Assembly (NCBI GenBank): GCA_900555585.1 | Contig: USLT01000002.1 | Location: 1 to 20,863, forward strand | Length of the DNA stretch: 20,863 nt | DNA from: an uncultured Collinsella sp. | GTDB lineage: Bacteria > Actinomycetota > Coriobacteriia > Coriobacteriales > Coriobacteriaceae | Direction: 5' to 3' | In this document: piece after piece, positions 15,246-20,863 of the stretch | How the letters are laid out: each line of letters starts with the position of its first letter | Numbering within the stretch: the stretch's first letter is position 1 | Notes under the pieces: generated by a model | The model's input: the letters and a program-made list of their open reading frames with translations, nothing else | Database searches by the model: none | What the model was told of the DNA's origin: nothing | Made by a program: the position numbers and the translations under genes

Positions 15246-16433
15246 CTACTTGCCGAGGGCGTCGGCGAGGTAGACGAAGGACTTCGGGCGCTGGACGGTC
15301 AGGAGGTAGCGGCCCTCGGCGAGCAGCGTGTACTCGTTGCGGATGAACTGGTCGTTGACCAGGCCGACGGTGAGGGCGTCGGTCTCGGAGGTGTACCAGG
15401 TGGCGGCGTTGGCGTTGAAGACCAGGGCGCCGTACTTGGCGTTGGAGCTCGCGTCGGTGACCAGGTTGACGTCCTCGACGATCGGCAGGGCCCAGGCCTT
15501 GCCGTCGAGGTTCAGGCGCATGTACTGGCCGTTGCCGTCCTTGAGTAGGTCCAGGTGCTCGGTGAGCATCGGATGGAGGGCGACGTGGGTCGGGTTGAGG
15601 CCCGTCTCCTGCCAGGACATGGTCTTCATGCGTCGGATGGAGTCGTACAGGTTCTCGCCGGCCTTCTTGGTGAACTTCTGGACGCCCTCGCGCTTGAGGA
15701 TGCCCTTCTTGTTGGCGCCGTCGTCCAGGTTGAGGACGCAGTCGGCCTTCTTGAGGTGCAGGCCGGCCATAAGGTCATTGCGCAGGATGCTCTCGAGCTG
15801 GCCGTAGTTGGCGGCGGTGTCGCGGGAGATGGGCATGTAGTGGGCGAGCCAGAACATGTCCGCGGCCTCGGTGGTCCAGGACTCGTTGGACTCGGCCTTG
15901 GTGGTGCCGGGCTTCCAGATGGCGGCGCCGTTGGTGAACTTGCCGGGGACGAAGTACTCCATGTTGGAGTCGGTGGTGCCCTTGGAGATGACGTCGAGGA
16001 CGCTCATGGGCATCTCGATGATGTTGGACGGCAGGTCGTAGCTGGTGCGCTTCGGGGTGGCGAGCTTGTAGGTGGCGTCGGTGGCGTTGGCGACCTGCTC
16101 GTAGGTGAAGTGGCGCTTCTCGCCGAGTCGGTCGAGGATGCCCTCGAAGCCGTCGCGGGCGCCGAGGAACATCTCGGCGAAGTCGGCGGGCTTCTTCTCC
16201 TCGTGCTGGTGGACGGCCGGGATGCCGCCGTTGTTGCGCACGTCGTCCTCGGCGGCGAGGGCGTCGTTCAGGAGCTCCTTGTAGACGTCGAGCTTGCCGT
16301 TGAAGACGTTGATCTGGTCGTGGATGGCGGCCTGGGCGTCGCCCTCCGCCTTGTTGAAGTCGTCGGATGCCTTGGCGACCTTCTGCTCGAGGTCGCGGAT
16401 GGCGTTGTTGATCTCGATTGAAGACATAGCCAT
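15246..16433 (-). CDS. Major capsid protein (HK97 fold)
   Basis: The 395-aa major head protein. Residues 1-75 are charged and predicted coiled coil (IRDLEQKVAKASDDFNKAEG ... LDVYKELLNDALAAEDD), like the N-terminal delta/scaffold region that the adjacent ClpP-like protease would remove. The shell part starts around residue 85-110. It includes IIEMPMSVLDVISKG (N-arm and E-loop start), ESWTTEAADMFWLAHYMPISRD, the P-domain helix QLESILRNDLMAGLHLKKADCVLN, and the C-terminal NEYTLLAEGRYLLTVQRPKSFVYL typical of the family. The ATG at 16433 has AAGGAG eight bases upstream, and a second in-frame ATG two codons on is a minor alternative. The stop is two bases upstream of the next start codon. Confidence 0.95.
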   Translation of the reverse strand: MAMSSIEINNAIRDLEQKVAKASDDFNKAEGDAQAAIHDQINVFNGKLDVYKELLNDALAAEDDVRNNGGIPAVHQHEEKKPADFAEMFLGARDGFEGILDRLGEKRHFTYEQVANATDATYKLATPKRTSYDLPSNIIEMPMSVLDVISKGTTDSNMEYFVPGKFTNGAAIWKPGTTKAESNESWTTEAADMFWLAHYMPISRDTAANYGQLESILRNDLMAGLHLKKADCVLNLDDGANKKGILKREGVQKFTKKAGENLYDSIRRMKTMSWQETGLNPTHVALHPMLTEHLDLLKDGNGQYMRLNLDGKAWALPIVEDVNLVTDASSNAKYGALVFNANAATWYTSETDALTVGLVNDQFIRNEYTLLAEGRYLLTVQRPKSFVYLADALGK

Positions 16434-16438
16434 GTGCG

Positions 16439-17161
16439 CTACTCCTTAGAGTCCGTGTCCCTGAACGTCAGGAACTTGCCGTTGACGCACACGGTCCTCT
16501 CCGCGCGCGCTTTCGGTTGGATAGTGCTGGCGGGCTCCCCCGTAGGCCGGGCGGCGGGCCCGGTGGCGGCGTCGGCGGGCTTCACGGACCGCTCTCCGAC
16601 CAGGCCCTCGGGGCGCTTGCTCCACGACGCCGAGACGGCGGGGTCGACCTGGTTGGTCACGGCGGGCATCTCCTCGACCTCGTCGACGAACCCGAGCTCC
16701 TTCGCCTCGTCGGCGGTGAACCAGGTCTCGTCGTCCATGAGCGTCCCGACCTCGGCCTCGTTCAGGCCCGTCTTGCCCACGTAGCGCGAGACGATGGTGC
16801 CGCGCACCTTGTCCAGGAGGTCGGCTGTCTTGCGCAGGTCGGACGCCTCGCCGAACGCGCCGCAGGACGGGTTGTGGACCATCAGGAGCGCCGTGTCGGC
16901 CATGGTGACGCTGTCGGCTGTGAGGGCGAAGTAGGACGCCGCGGAGGCCGCCAGGCCCTCGATGCGGGCCGTCACGGCGCCCTTGTGGGCGGAGATGGTG
17001 TCGGCCATGGCGGAGGCGTCCCACACGCTGCCGCCGCACGAGTTGATGTGGATGGTGACGGGGCCGTCGCCCGCCAGCTTCATCTGGGACGCGAACTCCT
17101 TGGCGGTGGTGCACTCGCCCCAGTCCTCGCCGATGGTTCCGTAGACGTAGATGTCGTGCAT
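16439..17161 (-). CDS. ClpP-like prohead maturation protease (S14)
   Basis: The 240-aa serine protease of the ClpP/S14 fold is used by many HK97-like phages to remove the scaffold part of the capsid protein during head maturation. The nucleophile motif GLAASAASYFA places the catalytic serine at S73, and MVHNP gives the histidine H96. The third residue is one of the acidic group at 143-145 (DDETWFTADEAKELGFVD). The oxyanion region NSCGGSVWDA (40-49) is also recognisable. After about residue 165 the protein continues into a Pro/Ala-rich tail ending TVCVNGKFLTFRD, which is longer than cellular ClpP. The ATG at 17161 has a strong AAGGAG six bases upstream. The tail coding sequence contains a degenerate copy of the 21-nt repeated element (16521-16541). 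Confidence 0.93.
   Translation of the reverse strand: MHDIYVYGTIGEDWGECTTAKEFASQMKLAGDGPVTIHINSCGGSVWDASAMADTISAHKGAVTARIEGLAASAASYFALTADSVTMADTALLMVHNPSCGAFGEASDLRKTADLLDKVRGTIVSRYVGKTGLNEAEVGTLMDDETWFTADEAKELGFVDEVEEMPAVTNQVDPAVSASWSKRPEGLVGERSVKPADAATGPAARPTGEPASTIQPKARAERTVCVNGKFLTFRDTDSKE
16521..16541 (-). repeat. Degenerate 21-nt element, copy E (inside protease gene)
   Basis: The minus strand reads GGGGGAGC, then CCGCCAGCACTAT. It matches copy A at 16 of 21 positions, including the whole GGGGGAGC core, GCAC and the final AT. It lies in the low-complexity C-terminal coding part of the protease, so a chance match is possible. Confidence 0.4.
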
Positions 17162-17164
17162 TGG

Positions 17165-18481
17165 TTACTCCTTGGGTCGTGATTGGTCTCCGCCGCCCGG
17201 CTCCTCGCCGCTGCCGCCCGTGTCGGGCGACGTCGCAGCCGTGCCGCGCGCGCCCTCGAGCTCCCGTCCCGTGCCGGGGTCGACGGGGATGTACGCGGAC
17301 GGCCGGAACTTGACCTCGCCGCCCTCGTAGGGCGCCATGTCCTCGAGCGCCAGGCACTCGTTGGGGCTGAACATTCCGCTGAGGATGCCGACGCGGTAGC
17401 CCTCCATGCGGCTCCTGTAGTCGCCGCGCAGCAGGCCGTTGAGGTCGAACTGCACGTAGCAGTCCTTGAGGTCGGAGTCCCACAGGATCGAGCTGAACGC
17501 GGCCTCGAGCGCCTTGCACTCGGGAACGAGCGTCTTGGAGGAGAAGTTGAGCGCGCCCTGCTCGATGTTGCTGTAGGTGGCGTTGCTGAGGTCGAAGACC
17601 TCCTGCGGCGGGACGCTGAGGGTGCGGCAGGTCTGCTGTAGGATCCAGCGCTCCTGCTCGACAAGGCTCATGTCCGCGATGGTCATGTCCGACTGCCGGT
17701 ACTTGAGTCCGTGCGGGAAGATGCGGACCGTGCCCGCGTTGACGATGCCGCGCTTGTCGTCGAGCTGCTGCCTGAGCTGGTCGACCTTCTCCTTGTTGAG
17801 GTCCTGGTCGGTCTCGAGCCAGCCAGGGAAGTGGTTGCTGTTGTTCAGCAGGCGGGTGTAGAACTCCTCTAGGTCGATGGAGAGTCCGAGCTCGCGCGCC
17901 GCCAGCTTGGCGAGCGACACGCCCATGACGCCGTCGTCGTCCAGGACTGGCGACTTGATCCACACGACCTCGTGCGCGAGGTAGTTCCCCTTCGGGGTGA
18001 AGGAGTCGCCCATGTAGGAGAACACGGGGCCGCTCGTGGTGACGGCCACCTCGGGGTCGCGAGCCATGGGCCACAGGGCCACGGGCACGCCGCGCTTGTC
18101 GCGCTCGACGCGGATGAACGCGTTGCCCTTGGCGTCCTTGCGGAAGATGGCCCATCGGTAGCCCTCTGACGCGGTTAGGTACGGGTTCCACCGGTGGCGG
18201 AGCAGCGTTGACAGCGCGCTCGAGACCTCGTCGTCGGCCTTGCGGCGCACGCCGCCCTCGCGGACGTACACGTCGACGGGGAGCGAGCTGATGGGCCTGG
18301 CCTTGGCGAGCAGGCACGCGCGGAAGGCGTTGCTGTAGTAGGCGTCGGCGTGCTCGCGCCCGCCAGGGTAGTGGCGCTCTCCCGTCGCCAGGTTCAGCAT
18401 CGGCGTCTCGCCGAGCGGTGTGAGCGTCCTGTTGGTGACCATCGGCGCGAGTGCGGCGCCGACCTTGTCGATAAAGCGCAT
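17165..18481 (-). CDS. Phage portal protein (HK97 family)
   Basis: The 438-aa subunit forms the dodecameric portal ring at the head vertex through which DNA enters and leaves. The N-terminal MRFIDKVGAALAP, then NAFRACLLAKARPISSLPVDVY (about residues 50-72) and the later WILQQTCRTLSVPPQEVFDL and NIEQGALNFSSKTLVPECKALE segments, are the pattern of HK97-type portals. The C terminus is low-complexity (Gly/Pro/Glu) and probably disordered. The ATG at 18481 is preceded by TTGGAG at good spacing. A TTG four codons upstream (18493) lies inside that Shine-Dalgarno and is a less likely start. The TAA stop is 3 nt before the protease ATG, and the AAGGAG at the end of this gene serves as the protease ribosome-binding site. 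Confidence 0.95.
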   Translation of the reverse strand: MRFIDKVGAALAPMVTNRTLTPLGETPMLNLATGERHYPGGREHADAYYSNAFRACLLAKARPISSLPVDVYVREGGVRRKADDEVSSALSTLLRHRWNPYLTASEGYRWAIFRKDAKGNAFIRVERDKRGVPVALWPMARDPEVAVTTSGPVFSYMGDSFTPKGNYLAHEVVWIKSPVLDDDGVMGVSLAKLAARELGLSIDLEEFYTRLLNNSNHFPGWLETDQDLNKEKVDQLRQQLDDKRGIVNAGTVRIFPHGLKYRQSDMTIADMSLVEQERWILQQTCRTLSVPPQEVFDLSNATYSNIEQGALNFSSKTLVPECKALEAAFSSILWDSDLKDCYVQFDLNGLLRGDYRSRMEGYRVGILSGMFSPNECLALEDMAPYEGGEVKFRPSAYIPVDPGTGRELEGARGTAATSPDTGGSGEEPGGGDQSRPKE

Positions 18482-18500
18482 ACGGTACTCCAAGCTGTCG

Positions 18501-18525
18501 GGGGCCGCGTCGGTCGCGCGGCCCC
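18501..18525 (-). other. Perfect GC-rich hairpin in terL-portal gap
   Basis: A perfect 9-bp inverted repeat GGGGCCGCG / CGCGGCCCC with a 7-nt loop lies 20 nt upstream of the portal ATG. No T-run follows it on the minus strand, so it is not a standard intrinsic terminator. It could be an RNA-processing or mRNA-stability structure. Just upstream (18535-18545) the transcript reads CCTCCTTTCTA. Confidence 0.65.
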
Positions 18526-18562
18526 GCCCGCGGGTAGAAAGGAGGAAGACCCCGCGCAGAGC

Positions 18563-18583
18563 ATGGTGCGACCCGGCTCCCCC
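18563..18583 (-). repeat. 21-nt intergenic element, copy A (terL-portal gap)
   Basis: Read on the minus strand this is GGGGGAGC, then CGG, then GTCGCACCAT, beginning at the base right after the terL stop codon. It differs from copy D (4030-4050) at only two adjacent bases. The function is unknown. The context is the roughly 100-nt gap before the portal gene. Confidence 0.75.
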
Positions 18584-20050
18584 CTAGAGCTGGATGGAGT
18601 ACACGGACACGTCCGACGGCTCGTTGTTGTCGTAGGCCCACATCGCCATCGCGCAGGCAACGGCGGCGTCGATGCGCCTGGACCCCTTGCCGTGCCTCTC
18701 GGACGACAGGCGCCGCCCGTAAGCCTTGGACTCGGCGACCTTCGCGTTGATGCAGTGCTGCGCCGTGGTCTCGGCGCCCATGAACGAGATGGACCTCGTC
18801 GACACGTTGCGCGCCAGGAGCTCGGACGCGGGGCACATGACCGCCGGTGACTGCTGGACTGCGTGCAGGGCGATGCCGCGCTCGCGCTCGAGCCAGTTGG
18901 CGAGGAACTGCATTCGCGCCGGGTCGCAGCACATGAGCGGATCGCCGTGCTCCATGGAGAGCATCTGAACCACGTCGGCGACCTCGGTGAGGTCGTACAC
19001 GCCCATCGGGCCCTCGCGCTCCCAGCACCACTCGCGCACGGCCCACCTGGCGCCCTGGCGCTGCGCCGCGACCATGGCGAGGGTGTCTCCGCTGACGGCG
19101 CCGTCGATACCGACGGCGAACCACTCGGAGGTGTCCAGCTCGGCCTCCACGCGCCGGCACGCCTCGACGTCGGCGCGCTTCATGAACGGCTCCTCGCCCT
19201 CGTCCATGGGCGTGCGGTTGAGCACGTAGCGCTCGAACGCCTTGGAGCCGAGGGCGCTCAGCTGCTCCTCCATCTCCTCGAGCGTGATGCGCCCGGCGTC
19301 CGTGACCTTCTTCCAGCACGCGCGGTCGAGCGGGTCGTCGTCGTCGTCGATGCCGAGCCAGCACACGTAGGCGTCGTCCTCGTGCTTGAGCTCCTTGTAG
19401 AGCTGGAACAGGAACCCGTCTCGCGACTTGCCCGCCGTGGTGATGCCGATGGTCAGCGAGTTGAAGATCTTGCTCTGGGACGACAGGGCGCCCTTCCACA
19501 CGGCGTCGTCGCGGAACATGTGGACCTCGTCGCAGACCAGCACGTCGAAGTGCTTGGACTGCATCGCGTTCTCCTTGTACGGGAAGACCAGGATGCGCTG
19601 GTTGGTGCGCGTGTTGACGATCTCGTCCTTGAACGGCTTCCACTCGGCGGCGAGGTCGGGCGAGTTCGCGACCATCGACTTGATGTAGTTCTTGATGTTC
19701 TGCGTGTTCCCCAGGCCGTCGGCGACGATGCCGTACATGGCGTTGTAATGCTCGTTCAGCGTGGCCTCGCTCAGGATGATCTCGGCGGCGAGCTGCGACT
19801 TGCCGAAGGAGCGGTGGACGCCGATCAGGACGCGCGCGTACCTCCGCTTGAACCTGCCGTCGACCACCTTGCCGGTGCCGAATATCGGGCGCCATATGTT
19901 CCTGCGCTCCCACTCGCTCCACTGAATCGGCTCGCCGTACTTCTCGGACTCGCCCGCGTAGGTGAGGAACGCCTCGCAGAACACGCGGCGCTTCTCGACC
20001 TCGAGCTCGCCGGCCCTGGTGAGGCGGCGCTTCCTCGTCATGTACGTCAT
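18584..20050 (-). CDS. terL: Phage terminase large subunit (HK97-type)
   Basis: The 488-aa ATPase-nuclease pumps DNA into the prohead and cuts the concatemer. The N-terminal ATPase has a Walker A-like loop GVHRSFGKS (residues 77-85), a Walker B VLVCDE (170-175) with the catalytic glutamate, and a coupling motif IGITTAG (201-207). The C-terminal RNase H-like nuclease shows the acidic residues D316 (VGIDGAVSGD), D376 (CCDPARM) and D461 (RRIDAAVACAMAM). The length is normal for the HK97/Terminase_1 family. The ATG at 20050 overlaps the small-subunit stop (ATGA). Pairing with a P27 small subunit and an HK97-type portal usually goes with cos-type packaging, but no cos site is visible. The stop TAG is followed immediately by a copy of the 21-nt intergenic element. 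Confidence 0.96.
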   Translation of the reverse strand: MTYMTRKRRLTRAGELEVEKRRVFCEAFLTYAGESEKYGEPIQWSEWERRNIWRPIFGTGKVVDGRFKRRYARVLIGVHRSFGKSQLAAEIILSEATLNEHYNAMYGIVADGLGNTQNIKNYIKSMVANSPDLAAEWKPFKDEIVNTRTNQRILVFPYKENAMQSKHFDVLVCDEVHMFRDDAVWKGALSSQSKIFNSLTIGITTAGKSRDGFLFQLYKELKHEDDAYVCWLGIDDDDDPLDRACWKKVTDAGRITLEEMEEQLSALGSKAFERYVLNRTPMDEGEEPFMKRADVEACRRVEAELDTSEWFAVGIDGAVSGDTLAMVAAQRQGARWAVREWCWEREGPMGVYDLTEVADVVQMLSMEHGDPLMCCDPARMQFLANWLERERGIALHAVQQSPAVMCPASELLARNVSTRSISFMGAETTAQHCINAKVAESKAYGRRLSSERHGKGSRRIDAAVACAMAMWAYDNNEPSDVSVYSIQL

Positions 20051-20535
20051 CTTCCGCGCTCCATCGCCTTGTTGATGCGCTCCGCTATCGACACGTTCAG
20101 GTTGTTCCTGGCCGCCTCGGTGAGGCCCAGGCGCGCCCTGGCGAGCGGCGTGCACCCCAGCTGGTCGGCGAGCTTGAGCATGTTCTTGGTGGCGAGGTCG
20201 AGCTGCTTGAGGAACGGGCTCGGCTTGTCGTCGAGCATCAGCAGCACGCCGCCTTCCTCGTTGGTCATGGCGTACTGGATCTGCTCGGCCGCGTCCATCC
20301 ACGTGACGAGGCTCGCTATGAGCGCCGTGTCCTGCTCGGTGTAGGCGCTGCCGTCCCCGACGACCTGCATCCACATCTCGGCGCGGCGCGGGGACGAGGA
20401 GACGGACGGCGGCATGGGCAGCGAAGGCGACCCGATGGGCGCGGCGAGCACCGGGTCGGCCGCGCGCTTCGCGAGCTTGGAGTCGTTCGCGCCGCCCCTC
20501 CTCTGGGCGCCCGCCTGCGGCTTGCGGCCCCTCAC
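20047..20535 (-). CDS. terS: Phage terminase small subunit, P27 family
   Basis: The 162-aa product is the DNA-recognition subunit of the packaging motor. It binds the packaging start site and recruits the large terminase. The very N terminus reads (V/M)RGRKPQ, the hallmark opening of P27-type small terminases, followed by a disordered Pro/Ser-rich linker. Residues about 50-125 are helical (AEMWMQVV, DTALIASLVTWMDAAEQIQ, LDLATKNMLKLADQLG), and the ending LGLTPxxR-like segment (CTPLARARLGL, residues 128-136) is also typical. I chose the GTG at 20535 because it restores the RGRKP start and overlaps the preceding TGA as GTGA, which implies translational coupling. The ORF runs open further upstream, but that part is a shadow of the zinc-ribbon gene. 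The 3' end overlaps the large terminase start as ATGA. Confidence 0.88.
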   Translation of the reverse strand: MRGRKPQAGAQRRGGANDSKLAKRAADPVLAAPIGSPSLPMPPSVSSSPRRAEMWMQVVGDGSAYTEQDTALIASLVTWMDAAEQIQYAMTNEEGGVLLMLDDKPSPFLKQLDLATKNMLKLADQLGCTPLARARLGLTEAARNNLNVSIAERINKAMERGR

Positions 20536-20852
20536 AGCCCCATCTCCCCGAGAGCGTCCTTGAGCACGGCGGCGGCAGACGCGCAGGCGTCCCCGAGCGC
20601 GTCCCCTCGCCCCTTGAGGGCCGCCATGCGCGCGAGCACGGCCTTCAGCTCGGTGACGTACATGGCGGCGTCCTCGCCAGACATGCCGGCGGTCCCGCCG
20701 ACGCCGTACAGCGGCTTCGGCGAGCCCTTCTTTCGGAAGCGGTAGGCGCTCTGGCGGCACTTGTCGGAGCAGTACCTGCGGGACGGCGGGCCCTGCATCG
20801 GCTTCAAGCACCACAGGCAGCGCTTCACTGACAGGTCCATCGGTTGTTTCAT
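20532..20852 (-). CDS. Small zinc-ribbon protein upstream of terminase
   Basis: This is a 106-aa protein of unknown function. Four cysteines near the N terminus (C12, C15, C28, C32, in a CLWC ... YCSDKC arrangement) followed by the basic stretch RQSAYRFRKKG look like a small treble-clef or zinc-ribbon nucleic-acid-binding module. The rest is alanine-rich and helical. Proteins with this type of cysteine knuckle often sit just before the terminase genes in phages, so a DNA-binding role in packaging or late regulation is possible but not shown. The ATG at 20852 has only a weak upstream AGG; an internal ATG at 20840 is an alternative. Because only 11 nt upstream are visible, an earlier start cannot be excluded. 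The stop codon overlaps the GTG of the small terminase (GTGA). Confidence 0.75.
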   Translation of the reverse strand: MKQPMDLSVKRCLWCLKPMQGPPSRRYCSDKCRQSAYRFRKKGSPKPLYGVGGTAGMSGEDAAMYVTELKAVLARMAALKGRGDALGDACASAAAVLKDALGEMGL

Positions 20853-20863
20853 TCGGCTAACCT

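Noticed and set aside
18535..18850. A plus-strand gene starting near 18562 with the strong TAGAAAGGAGG as its ribosome-binding site
   Set aside because: The spacing to the nearest ATG is about 17 nt, the frame is antisense to terL, and the product is a shadow-type sequence.
16446..19922. A minus-strand open frame of 1158 codons across terL, portal and protease
   Set aside because: It is an off-frame read of three confident genes. Its product is Arg/Gly/His-rich low-complexity and shows no domains.
18863..20344. Long plus-strand open frame opposite the terminase genes (493 codons), and others like it at 6004-7122, 7405-8775 and 12695-14002
   Set aside because: They lie antisense to well-supported genes, have the Arg/Ala/Gly/Val-rich composition of GC-rich shadow frames, and lack ribosome-binding sites and recognisable domains.
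1..20863. tRNA genes, CRISPR arrays, insertion sequences, integrase/attachment sites, diversity-generating retroelement
   Set aside because: I found no cloverleaf, no regular spacer-repeat array, no transposase, recombinase or reverse transcriptase frame, and no adenine-variable template repeat next to the fibre within the window. A retroelement could lie beyond the left edge.

Overview
The window is about 21 kb of a GC-rich (roughly two-thirds G+C by eye) siphophage or prophage genome. Every gene I can support lies on the minus strand, so the biological order runs from position 20863 down to 1. The genes form one dense late-gene block with 3-nt gaps, ATGA/GTGA overlaps and Shine-Dalgarno sites of the AAGGAGG type. 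GC content, codon use, the CHAP endolysin with an unassigned C-terminal module, and the DAQG..TWNG repeats in the tape measure suggest an actinobacterial host, plausibly a gut Coriobacteriia. The host is an inference; no host gene is present.

Packaging and head (20863-13971): a small zinc-ribbon protein, P27-type small terminase, HK97-type large terminase, HK97 portal, a ClpP-like prohead protease, an HK97-fold major capsid protein with an N-terminal coiled-coil scaffold region, a head-tail adaptor, and a small head-closure or tail-terminator protein. Tail (13954-4099): tail tube protein, tail assembly chaperone G with a G-T extension made by a predicted -1 frameshift, a gp10-like protein, a 1239-aa tape measure, a large multidomain (FN3/Ig-like) distal tail protein, a baseplate/hub protein and an OB-fold-like baseplate protein. 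Accessory and lysis (3993-2072): an 81-aa protein, a single-TM protein, a Dp-1-like holin, an unlisted 36-aa acidic ORF and a CHAP endolysin. Last comes a collagen-like tail fibre (2061 to beyond position 1), cut by the window edge.

Four non-obvious signals stand out. (1) A conserved 21-nt element beginning GGGGGAGC sits in four of the five intergenic gaps longer than 50 nt, always in the transcribed orientation, with a weaker fifth copy inside the protease gene. (2) The tail fibre holds two 9-G tracts, each at the start of a repeated module and each followed by stop codons in both alternative frames, as expected of phase-variable truncation switches. (3) The chaperone frameshift site has a perfect 9-bp hairpin whose loop contains the zero-frame stop. 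(4) A textbook intrinsic terminator lies in the middle of the tail operon, with no obvious promoter after it.

No intergenic stretch exceeds about 110 bases. I see no tRNA, rRNA, CRISPR array, insertion sequence, integrase or attachment site here.
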